Assembly (NCBI RefSeq): GCF_012844305.1
Contig: NZ_JABANE010000036.1
Span: 1 to 64,000 of the forward strand
Length of the DNA stretch: 64,000 nucleotides
Source: Flammeovirga aprica JL-4
Lineage (GTDB): Bacteria; Bacteroidota; Bacteroidia; Cytophagales; Flammeovirgaceae
Reading direction: 5' to 3'
A program made the position numbers and the translations under genes. Positions 1 through 8,777 of the stretch are shown here, piece after piece; positions within the stretch are counted from its first letter, which is position 1; each line of letters opens with the position of its first letter. The notes beneath the pieces were generated by a model. The model searched no databases. It saw only the letters and a list, made by a program, of their open reading frames with translations, and was not told where the DNA came from.

Positions 1-62
1 TTTACCCTAGTTTTAAAAAGCAATTTACCATCTTAGATAAATACAACACTATAAATCTAAGG

Positions 63-317
63 TTTTGTCTTAACACAAAAACGAAGCAAAAAAGTCAAGG
101 CTTTGAAGTCAAAAGCTAAATTCCATTCCACTCGCCTAAATGATTTTAAACTCGCTTTGCTCAAACAAGAAAATCATTTTTAACGGCTCATTACATGAAA
201 TTCTAGACGCTTTTCCCTTCAAGGCCGGGGGAGCACTACCCAATGAATAAGGTAGAAAGCCCACTGTTGCGGATCTTAAACGTAAGCTTCATTCGTGTCC
301 TGCAGATCATCAGAAAT
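63..317 (+). repeat. Interspersed repeat, copy 1 (long form)
   Basis: Bases 83-128 and 288-317 closely match the reverse complement of 31436-31503. The 288-316 arm differs at about two positions from the second copy, and the 83-115 arm at only a few. About 160 bp between the two arms here is missing from copy 2. No transposase lies nearby. The best reading is a non-autonomous or MITE-like intergenic element; its family is not recognised. Confidence 0.6.
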
Positions 318-472
318 GTAGATACAAGTTGACTTTGTACTTATTAGTTAGTGTTACAGAAAACAAACAACTGTGAAATATAATATTCTAAAGCAAACAC
401 CAAACTTATTTACCCCACAATTGTAGAAACTACGATAATTCATAAATAATTAAAAAAAATAGTGGAGTGAGT

Positions 473-511
473 TTTTAATCTTAAACTTATTATTGCTATA
501 TTAGCAATATA
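473..511 (+). promoter_or_regulatory. PUL promoter with palindromic operator, site 1
   Basis: The 19-bp palindrome at 491-509 has 8-bp perfect arms around a 3-bp centre, with core TTGCTATATTAGCAA. It contains TATATTAG (497-504), one base off the Bacteroidota -7 box TAnnTTTG. A TTTT at 473-476 stands 20 bp upstream where the -33 TTTG is expected. The 20-mer TTGCTATATTAGCAATATAA recurs exactly upstream of susC and of the GH16 gene. The palindrome ends 27 bp before the symporter start. I infer an operator overlapping the core promoter. Confidence 0.65.
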
Positions 512-536
512 AATAAAGGAACTAGTTTTTTAAAAG

Positions 537-2204
537 ATGGGAGCGTTTGATTTTTTAGTAATAATAATTTTTTCCCTAATTGTATTAGGCGTAGGAATTA
601 CATTTTCGAGAGAGAAAGATTTAAAAGGATTTTTTGCAGGCGGAGGAGCAGTGCCTTGGGGCATGAGTGGTCTGTCACTTTTTATGGGATTTTTCTCAGC
701 AGGAACATTTGTCGTTTGGGGAGCTATTGCTTATGAATTCGGTGCAGTAGCTATCGCAATTCAATGGACGATGTGCATAGCGGGTTTTTTAGTAGGAAAG
801 TTCATCGTAGAGAAATGGCATAAAACGGGGGCTGTAACTGTAGCCGAATATTTGAGATTTCGATTTGATGGAGATACTCAAAAGGTTTTTACTTACTTGT
901 TTTTATTAATGTCATTTGCCTATACAGGAGCATTTTTATATCCTGTAGCGAAGATCATTAGTGTATCATTAGATGCTTCAATTTATACTTGTATTCTGGT
1001 CTTGGGTGTGTTTATGATTTTGTATACCACACTTGGAGGACTGAAAGCTGTAATGGTTACGGATGTATTACAATTTGTCATCTTACTATCAGCTATTATT
1101 ATCGTAATCCCATTAGCATTAGATTATGTGGGAGGAGTAGAAAGTTTTATAAGTAGTTCACCTGATGAGTTTTTCGGATTAGTCAATAAGCAGTACTCAC
1201 CGCTTTTCCTTTTAGCATTTGGAGTGTATAATTCCATTTTTATTGGTGGCAACTGGGCTTACGTACAGCGCTATACTTCAGTAGCAACGCCAAAAGCAGC
1301 GAAAAAAGTAGCCTATTTATTCGGTAGTTTATATATTTTCAGTCCGATTTTATGGATGTTGCCTCCAATGATATATAAAGTAGTAGATCCTAATTTGGCA
1401 GGGTTGGAAATAGAAGGAGCTTATTTATTGATGTGTCAAAAAGTATTGCCTGGCGGAATGTTAGGCCTTATGGTCGGTGGTATGTTATATGCGACAGCAA
1501 GTTCAGTAAATGGATCATTAAATATTTCGGCCGCTGTTATTACAAATGATATTGTCTTAAAACTAAAACCAAACCTGACGGACAAACAAAAAATACAGGT
1601 AGCAAGAATGGCAACTATCTTTTGTGGTGTATTTGCAATTGGTGTAGCACTTTTGGTACCATCAGTAGGAGGTATCGTAAATGTGGTATTAAGTATTAGT
1701 GCAGTGACGGGAACTTCACTTTATGCTCCGCCAATCTGGAGTTTGTTCTCTGATAGATTAGGGAAATCTCAAATCATAAAAATTACAATAGCAAGTTTAC
1801 TGATTAATGTATTACTTAAAATTCTGCCGATGATCATTGATTGGGAAGGTTTAAGCAGAGCGGTTGAGATGTTAATCGGTGTTGTAATTCCATTTTCGTT
1901 ATTAGCAATTAACGAAGTGATTCAAAAGAGTAAAAATAGTATTGTTAGCCATGAGGTGAGTGTGATTGCAAAAAGAAGAGATGAGGAAGTGGAAACAGCC
2001 GGAACTAATGCTTTTAGTTTAAAAGTAATGAGCTATTCATTATTTGCAGTATGTGTGCTCTTTTTGGGTATTGCAGCAACAGGAGAAGACGGATGGATAT
2101 GGCTAGTGGGGATAGGTGTGCTTATAGCGGTGATGGCTTATATCTTGTTGAATAAATCAAAAGCTGCTGTAGAAGAAGAAAAACAAAAACAATTAGTAAT
2201 ATAA
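537..2204 (+). CDS. Sodium/solute symporter (SSS family)
   Basis: This 555-residue integral membrane protein carries many hydrophobic segments and the SSS-type N-terminal pattern: a short first helix, then a glycine-rich GGGAVPWGMSGLSLFMGFFSAG stretch around residues 36-57 and a long helix-rich body. Family members couple sodium entry to uptake of sugars, sugar acids or similar small solutes at the inner membrane. The substrate is not readable, but position at the head of the PUL suggests import of a released monosaccharide. The ATG at 537 follows AAAAG. The PUL palindrome ends 27 bp upstream. The C-terminus is charged and probably cytoplasmic. Confidence 0.9.
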   Translation: MGAFDFLVIIIFSLIVLGVGITFSREKDLKGFFAGGGAVPWGMSGLSLFMGFFSAGTFVVWGAIAYEFGAVAIAIQWTMCIAGFLVGKFIVEKWHKTGAVTVAEYLRFRFDGDTQKVFTYLFLLMSFAYTGAFLYPVAKIISVSLDASIYTCILVLGVFMILYTTLGGLKAVMVTDVLQFVILLSAIIIVIPLALDYVGGVESFISSSPDEFFGLVNKQYSPLFLLAFGVYNSIFIGGNWAYVQRYTSVATPKAAKKVAYLFGSLYIFSPILWMLPPMIYKVVDPNLAGLEIEGAYLLMCQKVLPGGMLGLMVGGMLYATASSVNGSLNISAAVITNDIVLKLKPNLTDKQKIQVARMATIFCGVFAIGVALLVPSVGGIVNVVLSISAVTGTSLYAPPIWSLFSDRLGKSQIIKITIASLLINVLLKILPMIIDWEGLSRAVEMLIGVVIPFSLLAINEVIQKSKNSIVSHEVSVIAKRRDEEVETAGTNAFSLKVMSYSLFAVCVLFLGIAATGEDGWIWLVGIGVLIAVMAYILLNKSKAAVEEEKQKQLVI

Positions 2205-2214
2205 AGATAACCAT

Positions 2215-2278
2215 AGCTCCAGTGAGTGCCTGCCTTATCACGTTTGGAAATGCGAATCACATTTTCAACACTGGAGCT
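2215..2278 (+). other. Inverted repeat between symporter and oxidoreductase genes
   Basis: AGCTCCAGTG (2215-2224) and CACTGGAGCT (2269-2278) form a perfect 10-bp stem with a 44-nt loop. No T-run follows, so it is not a clear terminator. It may act in mRNA processing or partial attenuation between the two genes, or be a small repeat remnant. Confidence 0.4.
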
Positions 2279-2313
2279 TCGTTATATAAATAACGGCCTG
2301 AAAATCATCCGAA

Positions 2314-4623
2314 ATGATAGTGGGCAAACTAGATGAAAGAATTATGATTCAAGAAACTTATAGTAAAAACAGAAGCCTTAAAGAAGTTTCGATTGAGACG
2401 GATTTATTAATAGTAGGCGGTGGATTATCTGGAACTTGTGCTGCAATCACTGCTGCTCGACAAGGAGTAAAAGTGGTTTTAGTACAAGATAGACCAGTAT
2501 TGGGAGGTAATGCTTCTAGTGAAGTGAGACTATGGGCCTTAGGGGCAACTTCCCATATGGGTAACAACAACAGATGGTCGAGAGAAACAGGTGTGACAGG
2601 TGAAATTCTAGAGGAAAACCTATACAGAAATAAAGAGGGTAATGCGCTTATTTTCGATACCATTTTGATCGAAAAAGTAAAGCAAGAAGAAAACATTACT
2701 TTATTACTCAATACTTCAGCTTTTGAAGTGGCGCATGAAGGTACTCAAATTCAATCTGTAAAAGCCTTTAACAGTCAGAACTCAACGCTTTATAAGCTGA
2801 GCGCCAAACGTTATTGTGATGCATCGGGTGATGGTGTTCTTTCCTTTTTGGCAGGAGCTTCATTTAGAATGGGTGCAGAAACGATTGAGGAGTTTGGTGA
2901 AAAGATGGCTCCAAATGTAGAGCAATATGGTGAGCTTCTGGGACATACCATTTATTTCTATACAAAAGACACAGGGAAGCCCGTCAACTTCACACCTCCG
3001 GCATATGCGTTGAAGGACATTGAAGAACTGCCTAGATTCAAGAATATTCAGGCGGACCACACCGGATGTAATTACTGGTGGATTGAATATGGTGGACGTC
3101 TTGATACCATTCATGATACAGAAGATATCAAATACGAGCTTTGGAAAGTGGTATATGGTATCTGGAATTATATCAAAAACTCTGGCAATTTCCCAGAGGC
3201 AGAAAATATGACCTTGGAGTGGGTAGGTACAGTTCCTGGAAAGCGTGAAAGTAGACGTTTTGAGGGGCTTTACATGATGAAACAACAAGATATCATTAAA
3301 CAAAATAAGTTTGAAGATGCTATAGCGCATGGTGGTTGGGCATTAGACCTGCATCCTTCTGATGGCGTGTATTCAGCACTTCCAAGCTGTACGCAATGGC
3401 ACTCAAAAGGGACTTATCAAATTCCATTAAGAACGGCAATCAGTAGAGATATTGATAACTTATATTTTGCAGGTAGACTTGTAAGTGTTTCGCATGTTGC
3501 TTTTGGTTCTACACGTGTGATGTTGACGAGTGCTGTAGCAGCAGAAGGTGTAGCCGTGTCCGCAGCTTATTCTATTTTAAATGATGTGCTACCAAAAGAA
3601 ACGGTTGAAAAAGAGCATATTACTAAAATCCAACAAGCACTTTTAGAAAAGTCATCTTACATTCCTCATCTGAAGTTAGATAAGTCGAAGTATGTAAGTT
3701 CGAAAGCAAAAGTTTCAGTTTCTTCAGAATTAAACCTTACAGAATTAAGAACTTCTGAGAACTGGAAAACATTGCAAATGCCGTCTGCTCAAATGTTGCC
3801 AATTACAAGTGATCAGAAGGAATTGTCGTTAAGAGTTCCAGTTAATGCATCGGAAGCAACAACACTTGAAGTGACATTAAAAGTAAGTCTTGACCCTACG
3901 AACTTTACACCAGAGAAAGTAATTGGTTTATATTCTAAAGAAGTAAAAGAAGGAAGCCAACATGTTGATTTAACTTTTGATGTTTCCGAATTGGGCGATA
4001 CCTATGTTTTTGTTTGTTTTGCTCCAAATACAGCAATTCAGTTAAACTATTCTGAAGATAGAATAACAGGTATTTTATCAGTTTTCAGAAAAGAAAATAA
4101 AGCAGTTTCCAATTTCGGAGAGCAGAAACCACCGGCAGATATTGGTATTGATGGGTTTGAATTCTGGACACCGCAACGTCGTCCTGAAGGGCAGAATATT
4201 GCTATGCAAATCAAGACACCATTGTTTATTGGCAAAAAAGAAAATCTAAACTCTGGAATCATCAGGCCAGTACAATCTACCAATGCTTGGATTGCAGATT
4301 TTGAAGATAATCAACCTACTTTAACGTTGGAATGGGAAGAAGCAAAAGACATTTCATCCATTAAATTATACTTTGATGCTGACTTAGATCACGCCATGGA
4401 AAGTACTCAATTTGGTCATCCAGAATCAGTAGTTCCTTATTGTGTAGAGTCCTTCAGAATTAAGGATGAGAATGGGAAATGTATCTTCCAAACTGAAACA
4501 AATCACTCCACACTTTGTGAAATTTCTTTCGACCAACCTGTAAAAACGTCGAAGTTAGAAGTGGAGTTCGATCGTAAGAATAATAGCACTCCAGTTTCAA
4601 TATTTGATTTTATTTGTAATTAA
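2314..4623 (+). CDS. FAD-dependent oxidoreductase
   Basis: The protein opens with a dinucleotide-binding fold: ETDLLIVGGGLSG at about residues 28-40 (GXGXXG), followed by the GGNASSEVRLW block typical of the FAD_oxidored family (PF12831). The first 430 residues are the oxidoreductase; the last 320 are a beta-rich extension of unclear role. There is no signal peptide, so it is probably cytoplasmic. The family includes enzymes that oxidise sugars or related small molecules, but the substrate here is unknown. A second ATG at 2344, preceded by GAAAGAATT, is an equally good start. The gene is flanked by a symporter and an IclR regulator, which suggests one uptake/oxidation/regulation module. Confidence 0.8.
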   Translation: MIVGKLDERIMIQETYSKNRSLKEVSIETDLLIVGGGLSGTCAAITAARQGVKVVLVQDRPVLGGNASSEVRLWALGATSHMGNNNRWSRETGVTGEILEENLYRNKEGNALIFDTILIEKVKQEENITLLLNTSAFEVAHEGTQIQSVKAFNSQNSTLYKLSAKRYCDASGDGVLSFLAGASFRMGAETIEEFGEKMAPNVEQYGELLGHTIYFYTKDTGKPVNFTPPAYALKDIEELPRFKNIQADHTGCNYWWIEYGGRLDTIHDTEDIKYELWKVVYGIWNYIKNSGNFPEAENMTLEWVGTVPGKRESRRFEGLYMMKQQDIIKQNKFEDAIAHGGWALDLHPSDGVYSALPSCTQWHSKGTYQIPLRTAISRDIDNLYFAGRLVSVSHVAFGSTRVMLTSAVAAEGVAVSAAYSILNDVLPKETVEKEHITKIQQALLEKSSYIPHLKLDKSKYVSSKAKVSVSSELNLTELRTSENWKTLQMPSAQMLPITSDQKELSLRVPVNASEATTLEVTLKVSLDPTNFTPEKVIGLYSKEVKEGSQHVDLTFDVSELGDTYVFVCFAPNTAIQLNYSEDRITGILSVFRKENKAVSNFGEQKPPADIGIDGFEFWTPQRRPEGQNIAMQIKTPLFIGKKENLNSGIIRPVQSTNAWIADFEDNQPTLTLEWEEAKDISSIKLYFDADLDHAMESTQFGHPESVVPYCVESFRIKDENGKCIFQTETNHSTLCEISFDQPVKTSKLEVEFDRKNNSTPVSIFDFICN

Positions 4624-4793
4624 GTGTTATTGCTAATAGTGAAATAACGTTTTGTTGATGTTTTTGCTGAAAAAAGACGATTTTGTACCCTTTTTTGCAT
4701 AAATAAGTTCATAAAAGGCTATTACAATTTTGTAACTTGCGAAGAGTTATACTACAAAATGAATTATCAATTTCTAATTAGTAATCACTAACT

Positions 4794-5513
4794 ATGATTA
4801 GATCAAAGAAACCTGCACAACCTATCCAAGGCTTGATTGATGGATTGGATATATTGCAGACATTAACAGTACTAGACAAACCAGCTTCAGTCAAAGACAT
4901 ATCTGAAATGCTCAGAATGGAAAAGACTAAAGTGAACCGATTACTTAGAACACTATCTTATTTGGGTTACACATATCAAGACAGTCAAAGAAGGTATATT
5001 CCAGGTGCGGCAGTACATGTTTTAGCAGCACACTCATTACATGCATCCAAAGTTTTTCAAATCGCATTCAAGTATATTGAACCCCTTTTGGAATTGGATT
5101 GTGTAGTGGCGATGGGCGTATTGTGGAACAATCATGTTTCCTATTTGTATCACTGGTCACCGGGTATGTCTACCATGGAAGCCATTGGTAAAATGGCCGT
5201 TTATCCTTTAGAAAAATCTTCAATAGGACAAATATTATTAGCGCATAGAGATCAAGGAGACTTGGACTATACTGCACAAGACTTAAATCTTAGTCAACCG
5301 TATTTGGACCAATTGAAAATAGATAAAGAAAACGGTTACAGTGTTATTAAAAACGAGAAGACTAGTATTGCGGTAAGAGTGAATACAGCAGATGAAATTG
5401 CTATCGCTCTTTCTGATTTTGATGGAAAACACACAAACGAAGAGGTTATTGAGTTATTGAAGAGAACAACGCTTCAAATACAATCAGCCTTTCAGGGTGC
5501 TTCATCAAGATAA
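4794..5513 (+). CDS. IclR-family transcriptional regulator
   Basis: This 239-residue protein has an N-terminal winged helix (about residues 12-75: GLDILQTLTVLDKPASVKDISE followed by a KVNRLLRTLSYLGY recognition segment) and a C-terminal effector-binding domain (about 80-235), the IclR layout. IclR proteins bind short palindromes and respond to small metabolites. It lies inside the PUL beside the symporter and oxidoreductase, so it may read the imported sugar and control the three-site palindrome found upstream of 537, 10880 and 30211. That link is an inference. A weaker half-site-like TTGCTAATAG lies at about 4630-4639, before this gene. Confidence 0.88.
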   Translation: MIRSKKPAQPIQGLIDGLDILQTLTVLDKPASVKDISEMLRMEKTKVNRLLRTLSYLGYTYQDSQRRYIPGAAVHVLAAHSLHASKVFQIAFKYIEPLLELDCVVAMGVLWNNHVSYLYHWSPGMSTMEAIGKMAVYPLEKSSIGQILLAHRDQGDLDYTAQDLNLSQPYLDQLKIDKENGYSVIKNEKTSIAVRVNTADEIAIALSDFDGKHTNEEVIELLKRTTLQIQSAFQGASSR

Positions 5514-5528
5514 GTACTGAGTATTATG

Positions 5529-5550
5529 AAAAAAGTTATGAAACTTTTTT
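5529..5550 (+). terminator. Probable terminator after the IclR gene
   Basis: AAAAAAGTT (5529-5537) pairs with AACTTTTTT (5542-5550) across a 4-nt loop, 15 bp after the stop codon. The stem is AT-rich, so it is weak, but the T-run fits intrinsic termination. Confidence 0.45.
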
Positions 5551-5551
5551 A

Positions 5552-5663
5552 ATGAAGAATGTAGAATGAAGAAAAATGAACCGTATTGTGGTTCTTAGAG
5601 TGTTTTTTTCGCTGAACCACAGCACGAATTATTTTTCATCATTCATCATTTATCATTCTTCAT
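5552..5663. repeat. MITE-like imperfect inverted repeat
   Basis: The arms 5552-5594 and 5614-5663 are imperfect reverse complements. They share an ATGAAGAATG terminus, an AAAAAT block and a GTGGTTC inner end, with small gaps. The 19-nt loop contains a T7 run. It fills most of the gap between the IclR and GH30 genes. A related motif set (tandem AAGAGTTAAGAATT, then AAGAAAAATGA and GTGG blocks) occurs near 51.36-51.45 kb. It would fold into one long hairpin in RNA. Confidence 0.5.
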
Positions 5664-5743
5664 CACAAAACTTTTGACCTACTACTTAAATTCAATCAAG
5701 AAAGTCTATCGTTTCTATTTATAAAAATATATAATTCAAAGAA

Positions 5744-7246
5744 ATGAAAAGGCTTTGTATCATGCTAGCTTTACTACTTTCTTGTTTCCAACTTTTGGCA
5801 CAAGAAAGTAGTTCTTCCCTTCAGTTAAATCTAAAATCATCTCAACGCCATCAGTTGATCAAACACTTTGGAGCATCGGATGCCTGGAGTATACAATATG
5901 TTGGTAAGGATTGGGAAGAAGACAAAAAAGAACAAATTGCTCAATGGCTTTTTTCCAATGAACTTGGGGAAGACGGTTCCCCCTTAGGTATTGGGCTTAC
6001 CACTTGGCGTTATAATATTGGAGCGGGAAGTGCTGAGCAAGGAGACGCTTCCGAAATAAAAGATCCTTGGAGAAGGTCTTTTGGAATTTACGATTCACTT
6101 ACTCAAAAAGTGAAAATAGCAAATCAAGCAGGGCAGTTATGGTTTCTCAAAAAAGCCAAAACATTAGGAGTGGAGCATTTCACTGCCTTTGCTAATTCAC
6201 CGCCTTGTGCAATGACCAAAAACCGTTTAGCACATGGAGGAGGTGAAACTTCTCTTAATCTCTCAAGGGAAAGTTATCCACTTTATGCACAGTTTCTTTC
6301 AGATTTTCTGATGGAAATGGAAAAAGAGCAAATACATTTTGATCTTATTTCACCTTTCAATGAACCTCAGTGGGATTGGGGTAAGAAAAATGGACAAGAA
6401 GGAACTGCGGCACAAAATGATGAGATAGCTGAGTTTGTAAGCGTATTGGATAAAACTTTTCAGCAACATCAATTGAAAACAAAAATTGAAGTAGCTGAAA
6501 GCGCTCAGTACAATTATGCTTATGATCCTTCTTCAAACAGACCTGAAAGAGATCATCAATTATGGAATTTCTTTCACCCTGAAAGCCCTAATTACATTGG
6601 TGATTTACAATTAGTTTCACCATCATTCTCCGCTCATGCGTATTTCACAACGTCTCCTTTAAGCAAACTGAAAAGTAGTCGTCAGGTGATGGGAAATTTA
6701 ATGAAAGATTATAAAAACCTATCTTTCTATCAGAGTGAATATTGCCTTTTAGAAAATAACGAAGAGGTGAAAGGGAAGGGAAAAGATCTGGGAATTGACC
6801 CGGCTTTGTATATGGCTAAGGTGATGCATTATGATCTAACGGTTGCCAATGCAGCTTCATGGCAATGGTGGATTTCAGTAAGCCCTTATGACTATAAAGA
6901 TGGACTTATTTACGTAGATAAAAAAGACAAAACAATAGTCGAAGACTCAAAATGTTTGTGGGTATTGGGGAACTATTCAAGGTTTGTAAAACCTGGCATG
7001 CAAAGGATTTCGGCACAGTTAAAAGGTCAGTTTAATCAGGATGAATTATTAGTTTCAGCATTCCAATCCAAAAATGAAACAGTCACTGTGATTGTGAATT
7101 TAGCAGACCAACCCTTTGATATAACATTACAGAGTAGAAAGAAAAAACAGGTATATATTACTTCTGCTACAGAAAATTTAAAACATACATCTTGTAAAGA
7201 TAAAATTACAATACAGCCAAGATCTGTGACCACAATAGTGAAATAA
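5744..7246 (+). CDS. GH30-like secreted glycoside hydrolase
   Basis: A signal peptide (residues 1-19, cleavage near LLAQ) precedes a TIM barrel with a C-terminal beta-sandwich, as in GH30. The TTWRYNIGAGSAEQ block (about residues 86-99) is typical of GH30 galactanase-like proteins of Bacteroidota. The predicted acid/base is E207 in SPFNEP and the predicted nucleophile is E332 in FYQSEY. At 500 residues the length is normal. Related enzymes cut beta-1,6-galactan or similar chains; the exact linkage here is unknown. It is first of a three-gene run with two sulfatases, only 37 bp and then 6 bp apart, so the products probably act together in the periplasm or at the outer membrane. Confidence 0.8.
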   Translation: MKRLCIMLALLLSCFQLLAQESSSSLQLNLKSSQRHQLIKHFGASDAWSIQYVGKDWEEDKKEQIAQWLFSNELGEDGSPLGIGLTTWRYNIGAGSAEQGDASEIKDPWRRSFGIYDSLTQKVKIANQAGQLWFLKKAKTLGVEHFTAFANSPPCAMTKNRLAHGGGETSLNLSRESYPLYAQFLSDFLMEMEKEQIHFDLISPFNEPQWDWGKKNGQEGTAAQNDEIAEFVSVLDKTFQQHQLKTKIEVAESAQYNYAYDPSSNRPERDHQLWNFFHPESPNYIGDLQLVSPSFSAHAYFTTSPLSKLKSSRQVMGNLMKDYKNLSFYQSEYCLLENNEEVKGKGKDLGIDPALYMAKVMHYDLTVANAASWQWWISVSPYDYKDGLIYVDKKDKTIVEDSKCLWVLGNYSRFVKPGMQRISAQLKGQFNQDELLVSAFQSKNETVTVIVNLADQPFDITLQSRKKKQVYITSATENLKHTSCKDKITIQPRSVTTIVK

Positions 7247-7283
7247 GTACAGCAAAAAACGAATTATTACAAACAACTTAAAT

Positions 7284-8771
7284 ATGAAAAACAACTTCAA
7301 ATATTATTTATTGATCATTTCCTTTTGGTTTTGTTCATGTTCGATGAATAAACATCAGCAAGGAGGAAAAGAAGCATTAGATCCGAAACCTAATATTGTA
7401 TTTATCCTTGTTGATGATGCAGGGTGGGGTGATTTTAGTTGTTATGGACAAGAAAAGTTTAGCACTCCCAATATCGATCAATTGGCGAAAAGTGGTATGA
7501 AGTTCAATAGTCATTATGCAGGAAGTACTGTTTGTGCTCCTTCAAGGTCCACTTTGATGACAGGTTTGCATACAGGACATTCTCCAATCAGAGGAAATAA
7601 GGAAGTCAAGCCAGAAGGGCAAGTTCCTATTCCGGCAGGCATAGCCTCATTGCCAAAGATGATGCAATCTAAAGGTTATACAACAGGAATGTTTGGTAAA
7701 TGGGGGCTAGGTTATCCGGGTTCAGAAGGAGCTCCCAACAACCAGGGTTTTGATGAGTTTTATGGCTATAACTGCCAGCGATTAGCACACACTTATTATC
7801 CTTTATATTTACGTCATAACGGAGAAAAAGTAATGCTTGAGGGCAATGAAGAAGGAGGTCAGAAAGAATATACGCATCATTTAATCCATGATCAGGCGTT
7901 GAATTTTATAGACGATAATAAAGACAAGCCTTTTTTCCTTTATCTGCCTTACACTATTCCACATGCGGAGGTGGTTGCGCCTGAAGATTCTATTTTCCAG
8001 CATTACAAAGAAGTATATCCAAAAGGCAAGCCTTATGTGAATAAGCGAAATCACAATCCAAATTTGACACACGAGCAACGTTTTATGATGGGTACTTATG
8101 CGGATCAAGAATTTCCTAGAGCTGCTTTCGCTACCATGATGCATCATTTGGACAACTCAGTGGGTGAAATTATGGATAAATTAAAAGAACACGGATTGGA
8201 TGAAAATACAATTATCTTTTTCTCTTCAGATAACGGTCCTCACGCAGCAGGAGGTGCAGATCCTAAATTCTTTAATTCTAATGGGCCTTTCAGAGGTATA
8301 AAAAGAGATTTATATGAAGGTGGAATTCGTGTGCCAATGATTGTTTCATGGCCTAATGTGATCAAAAAAAATACAGAAACAGATCATCCATCAGCATTTT
8401 GGGATGTATTCCCAACATTAGCAGGTATTGTAAACGCAGATATTGACCAGAAAGCAAATATTGATGGTATTTCGTTTTTGCCTACACTTTTGGGAGAAGA
8501 TAAAAAGCAAGAGAAACATGATTATTTCTATTGGGAATTTCATGAGCGTGGAGGATCGAGAGCTGTTCGAATTGGCGATTGGAAAGTAGTACAAAATAAA
8601 TTGAAACAGCCTTCAAAAAGTAAAGTGGAAGTGTATCACTTGCCTTCTGATCCAGGTGAAGAAAATGATGTGGCGGCAGAACATCCAGAAATTGTAAAAC
8701 AAGGAGTCGATTTATTTAAATCAGCTAGAGTTCCAAACTCGACGTTCCGTTTTCCTACAGATAATATCTAG
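7284..8771 (+). CDS. Formylglycine sulfatase, lipoprotein (S1 family)
   Basis: The N-terminus has a lipobox-like FWFCSC, so a lipoprotein is likely. PNIVFILVDDAGWGD (about residues 36-50) supplies metal-binding aspartates, and C84 in CAPSR is the residue converted to formylglycine in type I sulfatases. TGLHTGHSPIRGN and GKWGLGYPGSEGAP follow as expected. It removes sulfate esters from oligosaccharides. The S1 subfamily cannot be fixed by eye. The DNGPHAAGG block (about residues 313-321) gives further metal ligands. It lies between the GH30 gene and a second sulfatase, in a tight operon. Confidence 0.9.
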   Translation: MKNNFKYYLLIISFWFCSCSMNKHQQGGKEALDPKPNIVFILVDDAGWGDFSCYGQEKFSTPNIDQLAKSGMKFNSHYAGSTVCAPSRSTLMTGLHTGHSPIRGNKEVKPEGQVPIPAGIASLPKMMQSKGYTTGMFGKWGLGYPGSEGAPNNQGFDEFYGYNCQRLAHTYYPLYLRHNGEKVMLEGNEEGGQKEYTHHLIHDQALNFIDDNKDKPFFLYLPYTIPHAEVVAPEDSIFQHYKEVYPKGKPYVNKRNHNPNLTHEQRFMMGTYADQEFPRAAFATMMHHLDNSVGEIMDKLKEHGLDENTIIFFSSDNGPHAAGGADPKFFNSNGPFRGIKRDLYEGGIRVPMIVSWPNVIKKNTETDHPSAFWDVFPTLAGIVNADIDQKANIDGISFLPTLLGEDKKQEKHDYFYWEFHERGGSRAVRIGDWKVVQNKLKQPSKSKVEVYHLPSDPGEENDVAAEHPEIVKQGVDLFKSARVPNSTFRFPTDNI

Positions 8772-8777
8772 ACTACG

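Larger units (their letters stand above)
1..536. other. Intergenic region with repeat copy and promoter
   Basis: I see no supportable gene in this stretch. It holds copy 1 of an interspersed repeat (63-317), a perfect 10-bp inverted repeat (138-147 with 170-179, 22-nt loop), a locally GC-richer patch around 210-300, and at its right end the promoter/operator of the symporter gene. The GC-richer patch lies inside the repeat copy and is absent from the second copy near 31.45 kb, so it may be an insertion into the repeat. Confidence 0.6.
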
